Source: an uncultured Acidimicrobiaceae bacterium
GTDB taxonomy: Bacteria > Actinomycetota > Acidimicrobiia > Acidimicrobiales > SZUA-35
NCBI GenBank assembly: GCA_947259095.1
Contig: CAMYLA010000019.1
Location: 1 to 53,788, forward strand
DNA length: 53,788 bases
Direction of reading: 5' to 3'
Notes under the pieces: model-generated
Databases searched by the model: none
What the model was told of the DNA's origin: nothing
What the model saw: only the letters and a program-made list of their open reading frames with translations
Translations under genes and position numbers: made by a program
Shown here: positions 16,220 through 25,029 of the stretch, piece after piece
How the letters are laid out: every line of letters begins with the position of its first letter
How positions within the stretch are numbered: position 1 is the stretch's first letter

Positions 16220-18976
16220 ATGTCTTCTCCCAGCGGCAACCGACCAGACCTGTGGGATCGGGGGAAGCCACCGACCCTGGCCGATCCACTACCACGTCGG
16301 ATGATGGCGCTGACCCTCCACCGCGATCGCTACGGCCCTCCAGCCGACGTGCTGGCCTGCGAACCGGTGCCGCTGCCGGACCTCACCCCGGCCGATGCCG
16401 GTCGGGTGCTGGTGTCGATCCTGGCCACCGGACCCAACTTCAACACCAATTTCGCCGCACTCGGTCTGCCGGTCCCGGTCTTCGGCCGTGGCGACTCGGC
16501 AACGATCCACATCCCCGGAAGCGACGCCTTGGGGCTGGTCGTCGACGCCGGACCGGCGGTGGGTTCACTGGCGGTCGGCCAGGCCGTCATCCTCGATTCC
16601 TGGACCGGCCACAACATCAGAGGCTACGAGACCCACGACGGCTTCAACGGCCAGTTCGCCGTCGTCGACGAGGAGCGGGCCATCCCCGTTCCCCCCGAGC
16701 TGGTCGACAATTCGCCCGAGCGGCTGGCGGCCATGCTCTTGACCTACGGCACCGCCTATCGGGCGGTGGTCGAGCGGCTCAACGTGCAACCGGGCCAGTC
16801 GATGCTGGTCATGGGGGGTGGCAAGGGAACGAGCTACGCCGGCGCCCAGATCGCCAAGGCGATGGGGGCGAGGGTGATCCTGGTCGGATCGAACCAGGCC
16901 CTGGCCGACGAGCTCATCGAACGGGGCATCGCCGATGCCTTCGTCAACCGTCGACTCGTCCCAGCAGCGGTCTACGGTGTGCTGCAGGACGGCGAGGAGA
17001 GGGCCACGTGGTGGGAGCGGACCGAGCCGTTCCGCCAGTCGGTCTACGGGGCCAACCATGGCCGGCCGGTCGACGCGGTGTTCGAGCACACCGGAGGGGA
17101 GAACTTCCCCCTGCTGGCCTCGGTGCTGGCCGACGGTGGTTCACTGGCGTTCTTCGGCGCCACCGGCCACGGACTGAAGGGCGAGTACAAGGAGACCTTC
17201 TTCGTCGGCGATCGACGCCAGGTGCTCGATGCCCGGTGGGTGTGGATGCGCCAGAAGCAGGTGCTGTTCCGCCGGGCACCGGCGGAACAGATCTTCGCCG
17301 AGATCGGCCTGCCACCGGGCCGCCGGGGATTGATCTGGGGGGCCGACGACTCGGCCCTCGAGTTCGTGCGGGCGGCATTGGAACGCCGAGCCGATCTGGT
17401 GGTCATCGCATCGCGTTCGACCGAAGCCGACGGGATCGCGGCGCTGGCCGGGCTGGGGATCGGTGACGACCGCATCATCGACCGGGACCTGTTCACCCTC
17501 AGCGACGACATGCCGGATCCGCTGCTCGGCAACGGCACGCCGAACCCGGCGTACAACGAGGAGTTTCAGACGACCGCCCGCGCCCTCGGCCGGGCGGTCT
17601 GGGGCGTTTTCGGACCGAGGATCAGCCCCGACTTCGTGGTCGAAAGCCGCAGGCAATCGACGCTCCACTACAGCACCTTCCTGGCCAGGGACTTCGATGA
17701 GAACGATGCCATGGCGACCGGGTACGTGCTCTCCCGCGGTGACACCGATCTCGGCGTGCTCGGCTCCCACATGTATCACGACACCCAGGCCCGGGAGGTG
17801 GTCCGGCTCCTGGCCGAGCGCCGCATCGTGATGGAACAGGACGACCTGGAGATCGTGGCCCTCGACGAGCTGGCCGCCATCCAGCAGAGGATGCTGGATG
17901 GAACGATGGTGAAGCCGAAAGGGGTGGCCCTTGTCCAGGCCGATGGTCCGGGCAGGGCGATCGCCGACTACGAGCGGGGGTTCTGGGGCACGACGGTGCA
18001 ATCCTCGGATCCCGGCGGTGGCCGCTTCGTCGAGGTCAGCCTTCTCGACGGTGTTGCCATCGTCACCATCGACCGACCAGACGCCCTCAACGCCCTCAGC
18101 GAGGAGCTGCTCGGTCAGCTCGCAGCGGTGGTCGACGAGGTGGGAAACAGCGGTGGGCTGGCCGGCGACGAGGTCGAGGCGCTCATCGTTCGGGGTGGGG
18201 GTCGGGCGTTCGTGGCCGGGGCCGACATCGGCGTGTTCATCGGCCGGTCAGCCGACGAGTTGGAGCGGCTGGCGGCCGACAACATGGCGGTCTTCACCGC
18301 CATGGAGAACCTGCCGGTCCCCGTCGTGTCGGTGATCGACGGCTTCGCCCTCGGCGGCGGCAACGAACTGGCCATGAGCACCCATCACCGGATCGTGACC
18401 GAGAATGCGGCGCTCGGTCAGCCCGAGGTCAAGCTGGGGATCATGCCCGGGTACGGCGGGATGCAGCGCCTTCCCAGATTGGTGGGGCCTCGCAAAGCGG
18501 CAGAGCTTTCGGTCAATGGCGAACCGATCGGGCCGCTGGAGGCGGTCCGGATCGGGCTGGCCCACGAGCACCGGCCGGCCGCCTCGGCCATGGCTCGGGC
18601 GTTCCGCGTGGCCAAGGCGATGGCCGACGGCGGGCGCCGATCCCGGCGACCGAACTGGGAGGCGATGGCCCGGTCGCAGGCCGACGAGCTGGCTGACCTC
18701 ATAACCGATCCGATGGTCACGTCGCTCCTCGAGGCTGAAGCTCCCGACGGGGCCGCGGCCGCCGATCTGGTGGTGGCCCGCCGCTATGCGGCCCGGATTG
18801 CCCTCGAAGGGCTCCGGCAGGGCTATGAACTCGACTTCGATGCGGGCCTGGCCAACGATGCCAGACTGTTCGGCGAGCTGGTCGCCTCACCCTCGGGCCA
18901 GGTCTGGTCCGGCCGGTTCCTGGCCAAGGATCCCGACCAGTCCTCGTTCCTGACCCAGCTTCCGCCGGCGACGTGA
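16220..18976 (+). CDS. MDR reductase/dehydrogenase fused to an enoyl-CoA hydratase (crotonase)
   Basis: 918 aa in three parts. Residues 30-370 form a crotonyl-CoA reductase-like medium-chain dehydrogenase (GPNFNTNFAALGLPVPVFG, IPGSDALGLVVDAG, VMGGGKGTSYAGAQIAKAMG). Residues 370-590 look like a second, partial Rossmann-containing segment (RRGLIWGADDSALEFV, then ARALGRAVWGVFG and STLHYSTFLARDFDENDA). Residues 600-900 are a crotonase: VTIDRPDALNAL, oxyanion-hole AFVAGADIGVF, GFALGGGNELAMSTH and LGQPEVKLGIMPGYGGMQR with both catalytic Glu positions. The fusion suggests consecutive steps on one CoA ester, for example hydration plus enoyl reduction or ring opening. The exact substrate cannot be stated. 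Confidence 0.8.
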   Translation: MSSPSGNRPDLWDRGKPPTLADPLPRRMMALTLHRDRYGPPADVLACEPVPLPDLTPADAGRVLVSILATGPNFNTNFAALGLPVPVFGRGDSATIHIPGSDALGLVVDAGPAVGSLAVGQAVILDSWTGHNIRGYETHDGFNGQFAVVDEERAIPVPPELVDNSPERLAAMLLTYGTAYRAVVERLNVQPGQSMLVMGGGKGTSYAGAQIAKAMGARVILVGSNQALADELIERGIADAFVNRRLVPAAVYGVLQDGEERATWWERTEPFRQSVYGANHGRPVDAVFEHTGGENFPLLASVLADGGSLAFFGATGHGLKGEYKETFFVGDRRQVLDARWVWMRQKQVLFRRAPAEQIFAEIGLPPGRRGLIWGADDSALEFVRAALERRADLVVIASRSTEADGIAALAGLGIGDDRIIDRDLFTLSDDMPDPLLGNGTPNPAYNEEFQTTARALGRAVWGVFGPRISPDFVVESRRQSTLHYSTFLARDFDENDAMATGYVLSRGDTDLGVLGSHMYHDTQAREVVRLLAERRIVMEQDDLEIVALDELAAIQQRMLDGTMVKPKGVALVQADGPGRAIADYERGFWGTTVQSSDPGGGRFVEVSLLDGVAIVTIDRPDALNALSEELLGQLAAVVDEVGNSGGLAGDEVEALIVRGGGRAFVAGADIGVFIGRSADELERLAADNMAVFTAMENLPVPVVSVIDGFALGGGNELAMSTHHRIVTENAALGQPEVKLGIMPGYGGMQRLPRLVGPRKAAELSVNGEPIGPLEAVRIGLAHEHRPAASAMARAFRVAKAMADGGRRSRRPNWEAMARSQADELADLITDPMVTSLLEAEAPDGAAAADLVVARRYAARIALEGLRQGYELDFDAGLANDARLFGELVASPSGQVWSGRFLAKDPDQSSFLTQLPPAT

Positions 18977-18978
18977 CG

Positions 18979-20217
18979 TTACCGGCCGTAGTTCAAGAAG
19001 TCCGCCTGCTCCCAAACCCGATTGCGGAGGAGCTCCTTGACCGCAGCGATATAGGGTCCGGCAGCCGGGGTGTACCATCGACCGGTGAACCAGACCCCGA
19101 GGCACCCCTCGAGGTCGCCGGCGACGTAGGTTGCACCCCGATCGACGTTGTTCAGCCAGCCCAAGTTGCCGTTGTAGCACTCACGCCAGGACGCATAGGC
19201 GTAGTCGATGTTGTAGGCGCTGGATCGAATGGAGTTGGCGTCCTCGAACGCCTCCAGGTGGTAGATATAGCGGACCTGCATCAGACCAACCGACTCCGGG
19301 CAATCCGGGCCGGAGGTGCGGAGCTGGGGATGGCAGGTGCTCTGATCGGTGTTGCGATCACCGGCCACCGTCATGTCCCACCACGACTCCTTGGCGACCT
19401 GGGCCCTGGCAACGTCCTCGTCGATACCCCACTTGCAGGCGGCCCACTGGATGATCTCGTCGGTCGTGCCGACGAAGTTGCCGTCGACCCGCGGATAACG
19501 CCCGTTGCTCTTGGTGCCACGGGTGTTGTTGTAGTTGGCGTTGCGAGGCCGGGTCTCGGCCGCCGACTTCACCCGTGCTGCGCACGAATCGCCACTCGGC
19601 AGTGTGGCGCCGGGGGCCAGGGTTGCGAAGTAGGAGTTGCCGCCACCTGATCGGGCGGTTGTGGTGGGTGGTCTGGTGGTCGGCGCTTGGGTGGTGGGCG
19701 GGCGTGTGCTCGGCGGTCTGGTGGTAGGTGGCCTGGTGCTGGGCGGCCGAGTGGTCGGGGCCACAGTCGACGACGGCCGGGTGGCGGCCGGGCGGGTCGA
19801 CGGTGGCTGTGTGGTCTGGGCCACGGTCGACGACGGCCCGGCGGTCGGCCGGGTGGCCGGCGGTTCGGTGGTCGGTGTCTTCGCCGCCGGCCTCGGGGCC
19901 TGTGCCGTGGCCGGCGGCGTTGCCGGGGCCTTCGGTCGCGGCGCCTTCGTCGTCGAGGATTTCCTGGCGCCGGTTGGCGCCGTCGTCACGGTGTCAGGGG
20001 TCGATTCGCCGGGGGCGCCGGTCGAGCTCGTGGTCGGCTCACCATCGGTTGGCTCCGTCTGCCCGCTCGTCGGGGTTTCGCCGGCTGCGGGGAGGGCGCC
20101 GACGGTCGGTTCGGGTTTGTCTTCACCGCCGCCACCACCTCCACCGCGTGGAAAGCATGCCGAGGCAAAAAGCGCCACGGCGAGCAGTGTGATCGAAGAA
20201 CGGAGCAGTAACTTCAC
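18979..20217 (-). CDS. Secreted lipoprotein with Pro/Thr-rich stalk and lytic transglycosylase-like domain
   Basis: 412 aa. A hydrophobic signal of about 20 residues ends in LFASAC, a lipobox-like site with Cys21. Residues 22-200 are Gly, Pro, Thr and Ser-rich (RPPTTRPPSTRPPTT type), a cell-wall-spanning linker. The C-terminal 200 residues resemble lysozyme-like/SLT domains: WGIDEDVARAQVAKESWWDM (Glu in KES as candidate catalytic acid) and SVGLMQVRYIYH (GLMQV), plus several Cys pairs expected in an exported domain. Likely cleaves or remodels peptidoglycan. The start is GTG 20217 with GAGG upstream. It is convergent with the fusion gene, stops 2 nt apart. Confidence 0.8.
   Translation of the reverse strand: MKLLLRSSITLLAVALFASACFPRGGGGGGGEDKPEPTVGALPAAGETPTSGQTEPTDGEPTTSSTGAPGESTPDTVTTAPTGARKSSTTKAPRPKAPATPPATAQAPRPAAKTPTTEPPATRPTAGPSSTVAQTTQPPSTRPAATRPSSTVAPTTRPPSTRPPTTRPPSTRPPTTQAPTTRPPTTTARSGGGNSYFATLAPGATLPSGDSCAARVKSAAETRPRNANYNNTRGTKSNGRYPRVDGNFVGTTDEIIQWAACKWGIDEDVARAQVAKESWWDMTVAGDRNTDQSTCHPQLRTSGPDCPESVGLMQVRYIYHLEAFEDANSIRSSAYNIDYAYASWRECYNGNLGWLNNVDRGATYVAGDLEGCLGVWFTGRWYTPAAGPYIAAVKELLRNRVWEQADFLNYGR
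19641..19872. repeat. Degenerate repeats coding the Pro/Thr stalk
   Basis: Short degenerate units of the GGTGGTCGGG type encode repeated T-T-R-P-P-S/T-T within the lipoprotein linker. Length variation by slippage is likely. Not a separate element. Confidence 0.6.
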
Positions 20218-20444
20218 GTTGTATTTACCTCAGTGCTGGTCGATGCCCAGCCCACGCCATTGAGGTCGGAATCGGCTCGACGGCATCGCGCCGGAAAACC
20301 TCACCCAAACCCGCCATTTTCATCTCACTGCCACGTCGACCTCGGTGGTAGGCGGTGCAATGACCCGAAACAGAGTGTAGGCGCGTCATGGAGTCGTAAC
20401 ACGGCAATCGTCGAACAAGTCCCCCCATCTGCGATCTGGCCGGC

Positions 20445-20883
20445 TCAGCGGGTGTCGAGGAAGCGCCTGGGATTATCGATGAGCATGGTGTCGATCTGTT
20501 CCTCGGTGACCCCGGACCGCCGCAGCGCAGGAAGATGGCCTGCTGCTCCAGCCCACGCCTCGTCTCGGCGTTGGTGTGGGTGGTGATCGGGCAGCCGGTC
20601 TCGAGGTGGGTCCTGGCGAGGCCCGCAGCACTCGTTCCACGTCAGGGGTGACGCCGGGTCTGTCGGTGGCACATTTGATCACACCGGCCTTGATCCCGGT
20701 ATCGGCGATGCCGTGGTCGATGTCGCTGACGAACATGTCGTCGACCCGTTCCTACTCGTCACCCCAGTCCTCGGGGTAGTTCTGCTGGATCTCCGGCGAG
20801 ATCACGAACACATGCTCGTGCATCAGGACCCGGCCGAGGTCCTCGGCCGGGATCGGACCACGGGCGGTTTCGACAGCGGCCAT
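20445..20883 (-). pseudogene. Phosphotriesterase-family pseudogene
   Basis: Pieces of a PTE-like lactonase appear in order but broken. ATG 20883 begins ETARGPIPAEDLGRVLMHEH (HxH metal motif), ending at an in-frame TAG (20754-20752). The same frame continues with MFVSDIDHGIADTGIKAGVI, KCATDRPGVTPDVERVLRA after loss of about 70 residues. A second frame carries THLETGCPITTHTNAETRRG, LEQQAIFL. A third frame carries LRRSGVTEEQIDTMLIDNP and stops at 20445. About 130 residues with later metal ligands are missing. One nonsense codon, two frameshifts and two large deletions make it non-functional. The gap 20218-20444 shows no gene. Confidence 0.85.
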
Positions 20884-20897
20884 GACCGGCCCTCCGA

Positions 20898-21980
20898 TCA
20901 GGGGTAGGTGCCGGCCAGCGCTTCCACCTGGTCGGGGACCGGGGCGATGCCGCCACGGCCGGAGACGCCGGCCTGCGTGCCCCGGCCGAAGTCTGCCGGT
21001 ACGGGGCGACCGTCTTTCAGGGTCAGCCACAATCGCAGCAGATGCCGCTTGCGATCCGGGTCCTCGTGGTCCTCGTAGGCGGTGCGGGAATGGAAGGTGG
21101 AGTAGTTGCAGACGAACTGGATGTCTCCGGGGCGGAAGTCCATGTTCAGGGCGAATCCAGGCTCGTTCGCGATCTCGTCGACCAGGTCGAGGAACTCGGT
21201 CTCTTCCTCGGTCCGCCTCGGCACCGCCTCGTGGCGCTGGGCCGAGTCGAGGAAGTTGCGAACGTAGCGGATCGACAGCAGGCCGTCGTTCCAGGTCGCC
21301 AGCGGCGTGCGGAAGAACGGATCTTCGCCCGGTCGCTCCTCGTTGCGGCGGTCGTAGCACCACTCCCGGAACCAGAGGTGGGCCAGATCGGGTCGGCGAC
21401 GTACCACCTCGTTGTAGGCCGAGGTCGTCGATGCCACCGAACTGAGCCCGCCCCGCTTCGACGGCTGCAGGCAGAGCAGGCCGACCACATCGGAGCTGTC
21501 GGTGTGATACGGCAGTCGGAGCCGGGTCTGGTAGCCCCTCGTCCCGTGGTCGTTCAGATCTCGGCCTTCGTCTGTGACGTGACCGAGGAGATGGCCCCTG
21601 GCATTCTGGGACACCGGCGTACCCATGTGCAGCCCAAGTCCCCAATAGGCGAAAGCTGCCTGACGTTCCGTCAGCCGGTCGATCGGCAGCCCTCGGAGCA
21701 GCCAAAAACCTCGGCCCCGGTCGAGCTCGGCGGCCAGTGCCCGTAGACGGGGCGCCAGGGTCGGAAGCGCAAAGTCGTCGGCGCTCAGGTCCAGCATGGC
21801 CAGGTCCCGGGCCTCGACCTGACGCACGGCTGACAGCAGTTCGTCGACCTCGGCCGAGGAGAGCCCTTCGATCCAGCTGTCGTCGTGCTGCAGGTCCCGG
21901 CCGTACCAGGCCGCAGGGCCATCGATCGTCCCGTGGGGCCGGTCGACGATCGGATCCTCGCTGGTTGCGGTGGCGGACAT
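20898..21980 (-). CDS. TauD/gamma-butyrobetaine hydroxylase-like Fe(II)/2-oxoglutarate dioxygenase
   Basis: 360 aa. RLPYHTDSSDVVGLL gives the HxD ligands, VCNYSTFHSRTAYED the distal His and RHLLRLWLTL the 2-oxoglutarate Arg. WLLRGLPIDRLT is the usual early block of the family. The C-terminus LKDGRPVPADFG resembles proteins annotated TauD/TfdA. Probably hydroxylates a small carboxylate or amine. ATG 21980 follows AGGGAGGCC, a good ribosome-binding site. It lies just upstream of the phosphotriesterase pseudogene on the same strand, so it may have lost a partner enzyme. Confidence 0.85.
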   Translation of the reverse strand: MSATATSEDPIVDRPHGTIDGPAAWYGRDLQHDDSWIEGLSSAEVDELLSAVRQVEARDLAMLDLSADDFALPTLAPRLRALAAELDRGRGFWLLRGLPIDRLTERQAAFAYWGLGLHMGTPVSQNARGHLLGHVTDEGRDLNDHGTRGYQTRLRLPYHTDSSDVVGLLCLQPSKRGGLSSVASTTSAYNEVVRRRPDLAHLWFREWCYDRRNEERPGEDPFFRTPLATWNDGLLSIRYVRNFLDSAQRHEAVPRRTEEETEFLDLVDEIANEPGFALNMDFRPGDIQFVCNYSTFHSRTAYEDHEDPDRKRHLLRLWLTLKDGRPVPADFGRGTQAGVSGRGGIAPVPDQVEALAGTYP

Positions 21981-22189
21981 GAGGCCTCCCTGTGGTCGGA
22001 GCGGTGGCGGTCGAATGGGTGGCCGCCGGGGCTTTTCCAGCCTGGCACGCCGGCCGGTGGGAGGCCATTCAACGACCGGGGTCGGCTGGCCTCCGCCACC
22101 ACCCGGGTCTACCGTGGCTGGATGAGACTAATGGTCGACAGCCGCGCCGGGAGCGGCCGAACACCGAGGCCGAGAACGTGACAGACGCG

Positions 22190-23083
22190 ATGACCGAGAC
22201 CACGCAGCCGCCTGCGGGTCGTTCCACCGACCCCGCTTCGGACCTGTCCGGGCCGCTCACCGTCGAGCCGATATCGGGCGTGCTCGGCGCCGAAGTCGGC
22301 GGCGTCGATCTCTCGGCCCCGTTAGGTGACCGCACCGTCGCCGCCATCCGTGCGGCGCTGGTGGCCCATCATGTGCTGGTGTTTCGCAACCAGAGCCTGA
22401 CCGCCGAACAGCAGATGGCGTTCGGTCGACGATTCGGCAACCTCGACACCCATCCGTTCGTTGACGGCAACCAGGAGTATCCAGAGGTACTCGACATCAT
22501 CACCGAACCGGACGATCGCATGAACTTCGGCGGGGGCTGGCATACCGACGTCACCTTTCTGGCCGAGCCGGACCTGGGTTCCATCCTCTACGCAGTCGAG
22601 GTCCCATCGGCGGGGGGCGACACCCTGTTCGCCAACCAGCATGCGGCATACGAGGCCTTCAGCGACACCATGAAGGACATGCTCGACGGTCTGGTCGCCG
22701 TCCACACCGCCGGCATGCAGTACGGCCAGGGCGGGCTGTCGACCCGATCGAACGCCATGGAAACGAAGAACATGGACGCGGCCAACGACACCGTCGAGCA
22801 CCCGGTGATCCGCACCCACCCCGAGTCGGGGCGAAAGAGCCTGTATGTGAACCGGGCGTTCACCTCGCGGATCAAGGGACTGCGGTCAGCGGAGTCTGCG
22901 GCGCTGCTCCAGTTCCTGTTCGACCACGCCACCCGGGAGGATTTCACCTGCAGGCTGTCGTGGCGGCCCGGCACCCTGGCCATGTGGGACAACCGCAGCG
23001 TGCAGCACTATGCCCTGCACGACTATGCCGGTCAGCGGCGGGTGATGCGGAGGATCACCGTCAAGGGAGACCGCCCGTACTGA
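22190..23083 (+). CDS. TauD/TfdA-family dioxygenase
   Basis: 297 aa. PISGVLGAEVGGVDLS and VLVFRNQSLTAEQQ are classic TauD/TfdA opening blocks. WHTDVTFLAEP gives HxD, WDNRSVQHYALHDYAG the distal His, and RRVMRRITVKGDRP the Arg. Family members oxidise taurine, alkyl sulfates, 2,4-D or other acids; the actual substrate is not identifiable. ATG 22190 is chosen; GTG 22178 (four residues longer) is possible. The 210-nt gap to the divergent TauD gene shows no other gene. A perfect stem-loop follows the stop. Confidence 0.87.
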   Translation: MTETTQPPAGRSTDPASDLSGPLTVEPISGVLGAEVGGVDLSAPLGDRTVAAIRAALVAHHVLVFRNQSLTAEQQMAFGRRFGNLDTHPFVDGNQEYPEVLDIITEPDDRMNFGGGWHTDVTFLAEPDLGSILYAVEVPSAGGDTLFANQHAAYEAFSDTMKDMLDGLVAVHTAGMQYGQGGLSTRSNAMETKNMDAANDTVEHPVIRTHPESGRKSLYVNRAFTSRIKGLRSAESAALLQFLFDHATREDFTCRLSWRPGTLAMWDNRSVQHYALHDYAGQRRVMRRITVKGDRPY

Positions 23084-23102
23084 GCCCGCCAGGAGCGGGC
23101 TC
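23082..23102. terminator. Stem-loop after the TauD gene
   Basis: GAGCCCGC (23082-23089), loop CAGGA, GCGGGCTC (23095-23102): a perfect 8-bp GC-rich stem starting inside the TGA. No T-tract. Confidence 0.5.
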
Positions 23103-23165
23103 GGACCGGCCGGATCGGGCACTCGGCCGGCGTGGAAGCGGCGCCCGGGCTGCTAGACAGGCCCG

Positions 23166-24047
23166 ATGACCCACGATCTGAAGTTCGGCTGGCTGTCACC
23201 GGTGATCGGCAACCGATGGAGCGATCACCAGCCGATCGTCGTCCACCAGGCCGAGCACATCCTTCCCACCGCAGTGCCCCACTTCGACAGCCTGTGGATC
23301 GCAGATCACTTCTACGGCTTCGACGCCAAGACCGACCCCTTCATGGAGGGCTGGACCACCCTCACATGGCTGGCCGGCAAGTTCGATGACATCGACCTGT
23401 GCCATCACGTGCTGGGCCACGGCTACCGGCCGCCGGCCCTCACGGCGAAGATGGCGGCCACCCTGCAGGTGCTGAGCGGCGGCCGGTTCATCCTCGGCAT
23501 CGGCGCCGGTTGGCGAGGCGACGAGTACCTGGCATACGGCTACGACTTCCCGAAACCATCGATCCGGTTCGCCCAGCTCGAGGAGGTCATCGAGATCTGC
23601 AGGCTGATGTGGACCGAGGACGAGCCGAGCTACACCGGCGCCCACTTCTCGATCGAGGGTGCCGCGGCGCCGCCCCTCCCGGACCCGGTGCCGCCCATCT
23701 GCATCGGTGCATCGGGCAAGAAGGTGGGTCTGCCGCTGGTCGGCCGCCAGGCCGACATGTGGAACAGCGGCATGCGGGGTGGCGACGAGGACTGGATCGA
23801 GAAGCGGTCGATCGTGTTCCGGTCGGCCGAGGCCGCCGGACGCGACCCCGAGTCGATCGTCATGAGCACCACCGTCGAGCGGGCGCTCCCGGAGAACGAC
23901 GAGGATTCCGAGCAGTATCGTGAGCTCCTGTCCCACTTCCGGGATCTGGGCGTGAGCCACTTCGTTTTGGACTTTGGCCATCCGCAACAGACCGAACCGA
24001 TCCAGCGGTTCGTCGATCAGGTCATGTCGCCGATGCGGGCCGAATGA
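23166..24047 (+). CDS. LLM-class (luciferase-like, probably F420-dependent) oxidoreductase
   Basis: 293 aa. Luciferase-like TIM-barrel blocks: FDSLWIADHFYG, LCHHVLGHGYRPPALTAKMA, LSGGRFILGIGAGWRGDEY, and PPICIGASGKKVGLPLVG. LSGGRFILGIGAGW is the standard cofactor-region signature of actinobacterial LLM oxidoreductases, which use F420 or FMN. Substrate unknown; these enzymes often sit in terpenoid, steroid or sulfonate catabolism. ATG 23166 is preceded by TAGACA at 6 nt. Confidence 0.85.
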   Translation: MTHDLKFGWLSPVIGNRWSDHQPIVVHQAEHILPTAVPHFDSLWIADHFYGFDAKTDPFMEGWTTLTWLAGKFDDIDLCHHVLGHGYRPPALTAKMAATLQVLSGGRFILGIGAGWRGDEYLAYGYDFPKPSIRFAQLEEVIEICRLMWTEDEPSYTGAHFSIEGAAAPPLPDPVPPICIGASGKKVGLPLVGRQADMWNSGMRGGDEDWIEKRSIVFRSAEAAGRDPESIVMSTTVERALPENDEDSEQYRELLSHFRDLGVSHFVLDFGHPQQTEPIQRFVDQVMSPMRAE

Positions 24048-24128
24048 GCGTGGCGGGCCCCGGCCCGGGCGAGTACCGGTGACCTTCGCCCCTGTCTAGC
24101 CGGTGCCGTTCGAGGCCAAGCTGCATCC

Positions 24129-24992
24129 GTGACCAGTACCGAAGCCATGTCCCAGAAAGTCGTCGTCGGGGTGGACGGGTCCGACGGCTCTCGTCTGGCC
24201 CTCCGGTGGGCCACTGACCAGACGGAGCGATTCGGGCCCGTCGTGCCGGCAATCATGTTCCGTACCGGTCCTTTGGTCGACGGCGTCGGCACGCTGGCCG
24301 GGCCCGACGGTTCGGGGCAGCCGTACCGCAACCAGGCCCGCGATCGGATGAAGGTCATCGTCGAGTCGGTCGACCCGACACTGATGGCAGCGGCCCAGGT
24401 CGTGCAACATCGGGCCGGTCCCGGGCTCGTCGAGCTCGCCGCCCGAGGCGCAAGCCTGCTCGTCGTCGGCAGCAGAGGTAGGAGCCCGCTCACCGAGACA
24501 CTGCTCGGTTCCGTCGCCTCCTACTGTGCCAGGCACGCCACCGCTCCGGTGGCGATCATCCCTCCAGGTACCCGACCGTCTGGTCGGTGGTCGAGAATCG
24601 TGGTCGGCATGGACCACTCGGACGACGCAGACGTCGCTTGTCGTTGGGCCATCGACCATGCCGGAGCCGACGAGACCGTTGTGGTCCTGAGCGTGGTCCC
24701 CTTCTCGGCCAACAGCGCAGAGGCGACCGACCCGGACATGAACACCACGCAACGACGCCTCGAAGCGTACGTGGCCAAAGTCGGAGCCAAAAGAGGAGAC
24801 CGTCCGAACCTCGAGGTGATGGTCGAAACCGGTGATCCTCGCCTGACACTGCGCGAAGCGGCTGAGAACGCCGGACTGCTGGTCGTCGGGACTCGGGGTC
24901 ACCGGCGCGTGCCATACCTTCGCATGGGATCGGTTTCCTCTGCACTGGCCCACCATCCGACGGTTCCGACCGTGGTCGTGCCCCACCGGTAG
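24129..24992 (+). CDS. Tandem-domain universal stress protein
   Basis: 287 aa with two UspA units. Unit 1 starts VVVGVDGSDGSRLALRWA and ends VVGSRGRSPLTETLLGSVA; unit 2 starts IVVGMDHSDDADVACRWA and ends VVGTRGHRRVPYLRMGSVS. Both have the Gx2Gx9G(S) ATP-binding signature, so an ATP-binding cytoplasmic stress protein is likely. GTG 24129 gives the full frame; ATG 24147 (MSQKVVVGVDG) is an equally good start. Confidence 0.85.
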   Translation: MTSTEAMSQKVVVGVDGSDGSRLALRWATDQTERFGPVVPAIMFRTGPLVDGVGTLAGPDGSGQPYRNQARDRMKVIVESVDPTLMAAAQVVQHRAGPGLVELAARGASLLVVGSRGRSPLTETLLGSVASYCARHATAPVAIIPPGTRPSGRWSRIVVGMDHSDDADVACRWAIDHAGADETVVVLSVVPFSANSAEATDPDMNTTQRRLEAYVAKVGAKRGDRPNLEVMVETGDPRLTLREAAENAGLLVVGTRGHRRVPYLRMGSVSSALAHHPTVPTVVVPHR

Positions 24993-25011
24993 CCGTTCCG
25001 ACGGTCGACCC

Positions 25012-25029
25012 GTCAGCCTCGGGGCTGAC
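25012..25029. terminator. Stem-loop at a convergent junction
   Basis: GTCAGC, loop CTCGGG, GCTGAC: a perfect 6-bp stem that contains the DedA stop codon, 20 nt after the stress-protein stop. No T-tract. Confidence 0.35.

Noticed and set aside
19641..19872. Possible CRISPR-like or minisatellite array
   Set aside because: Repeats are short, irregular, in frame and encode a Pro/Thr stalk; no spacers.
20752..20754. In-frame TAG of the phosphotriesterase read as pyrrolysine
   Set aside because: The gene also has frameshifts and large deletions, so it is a pseudogene.
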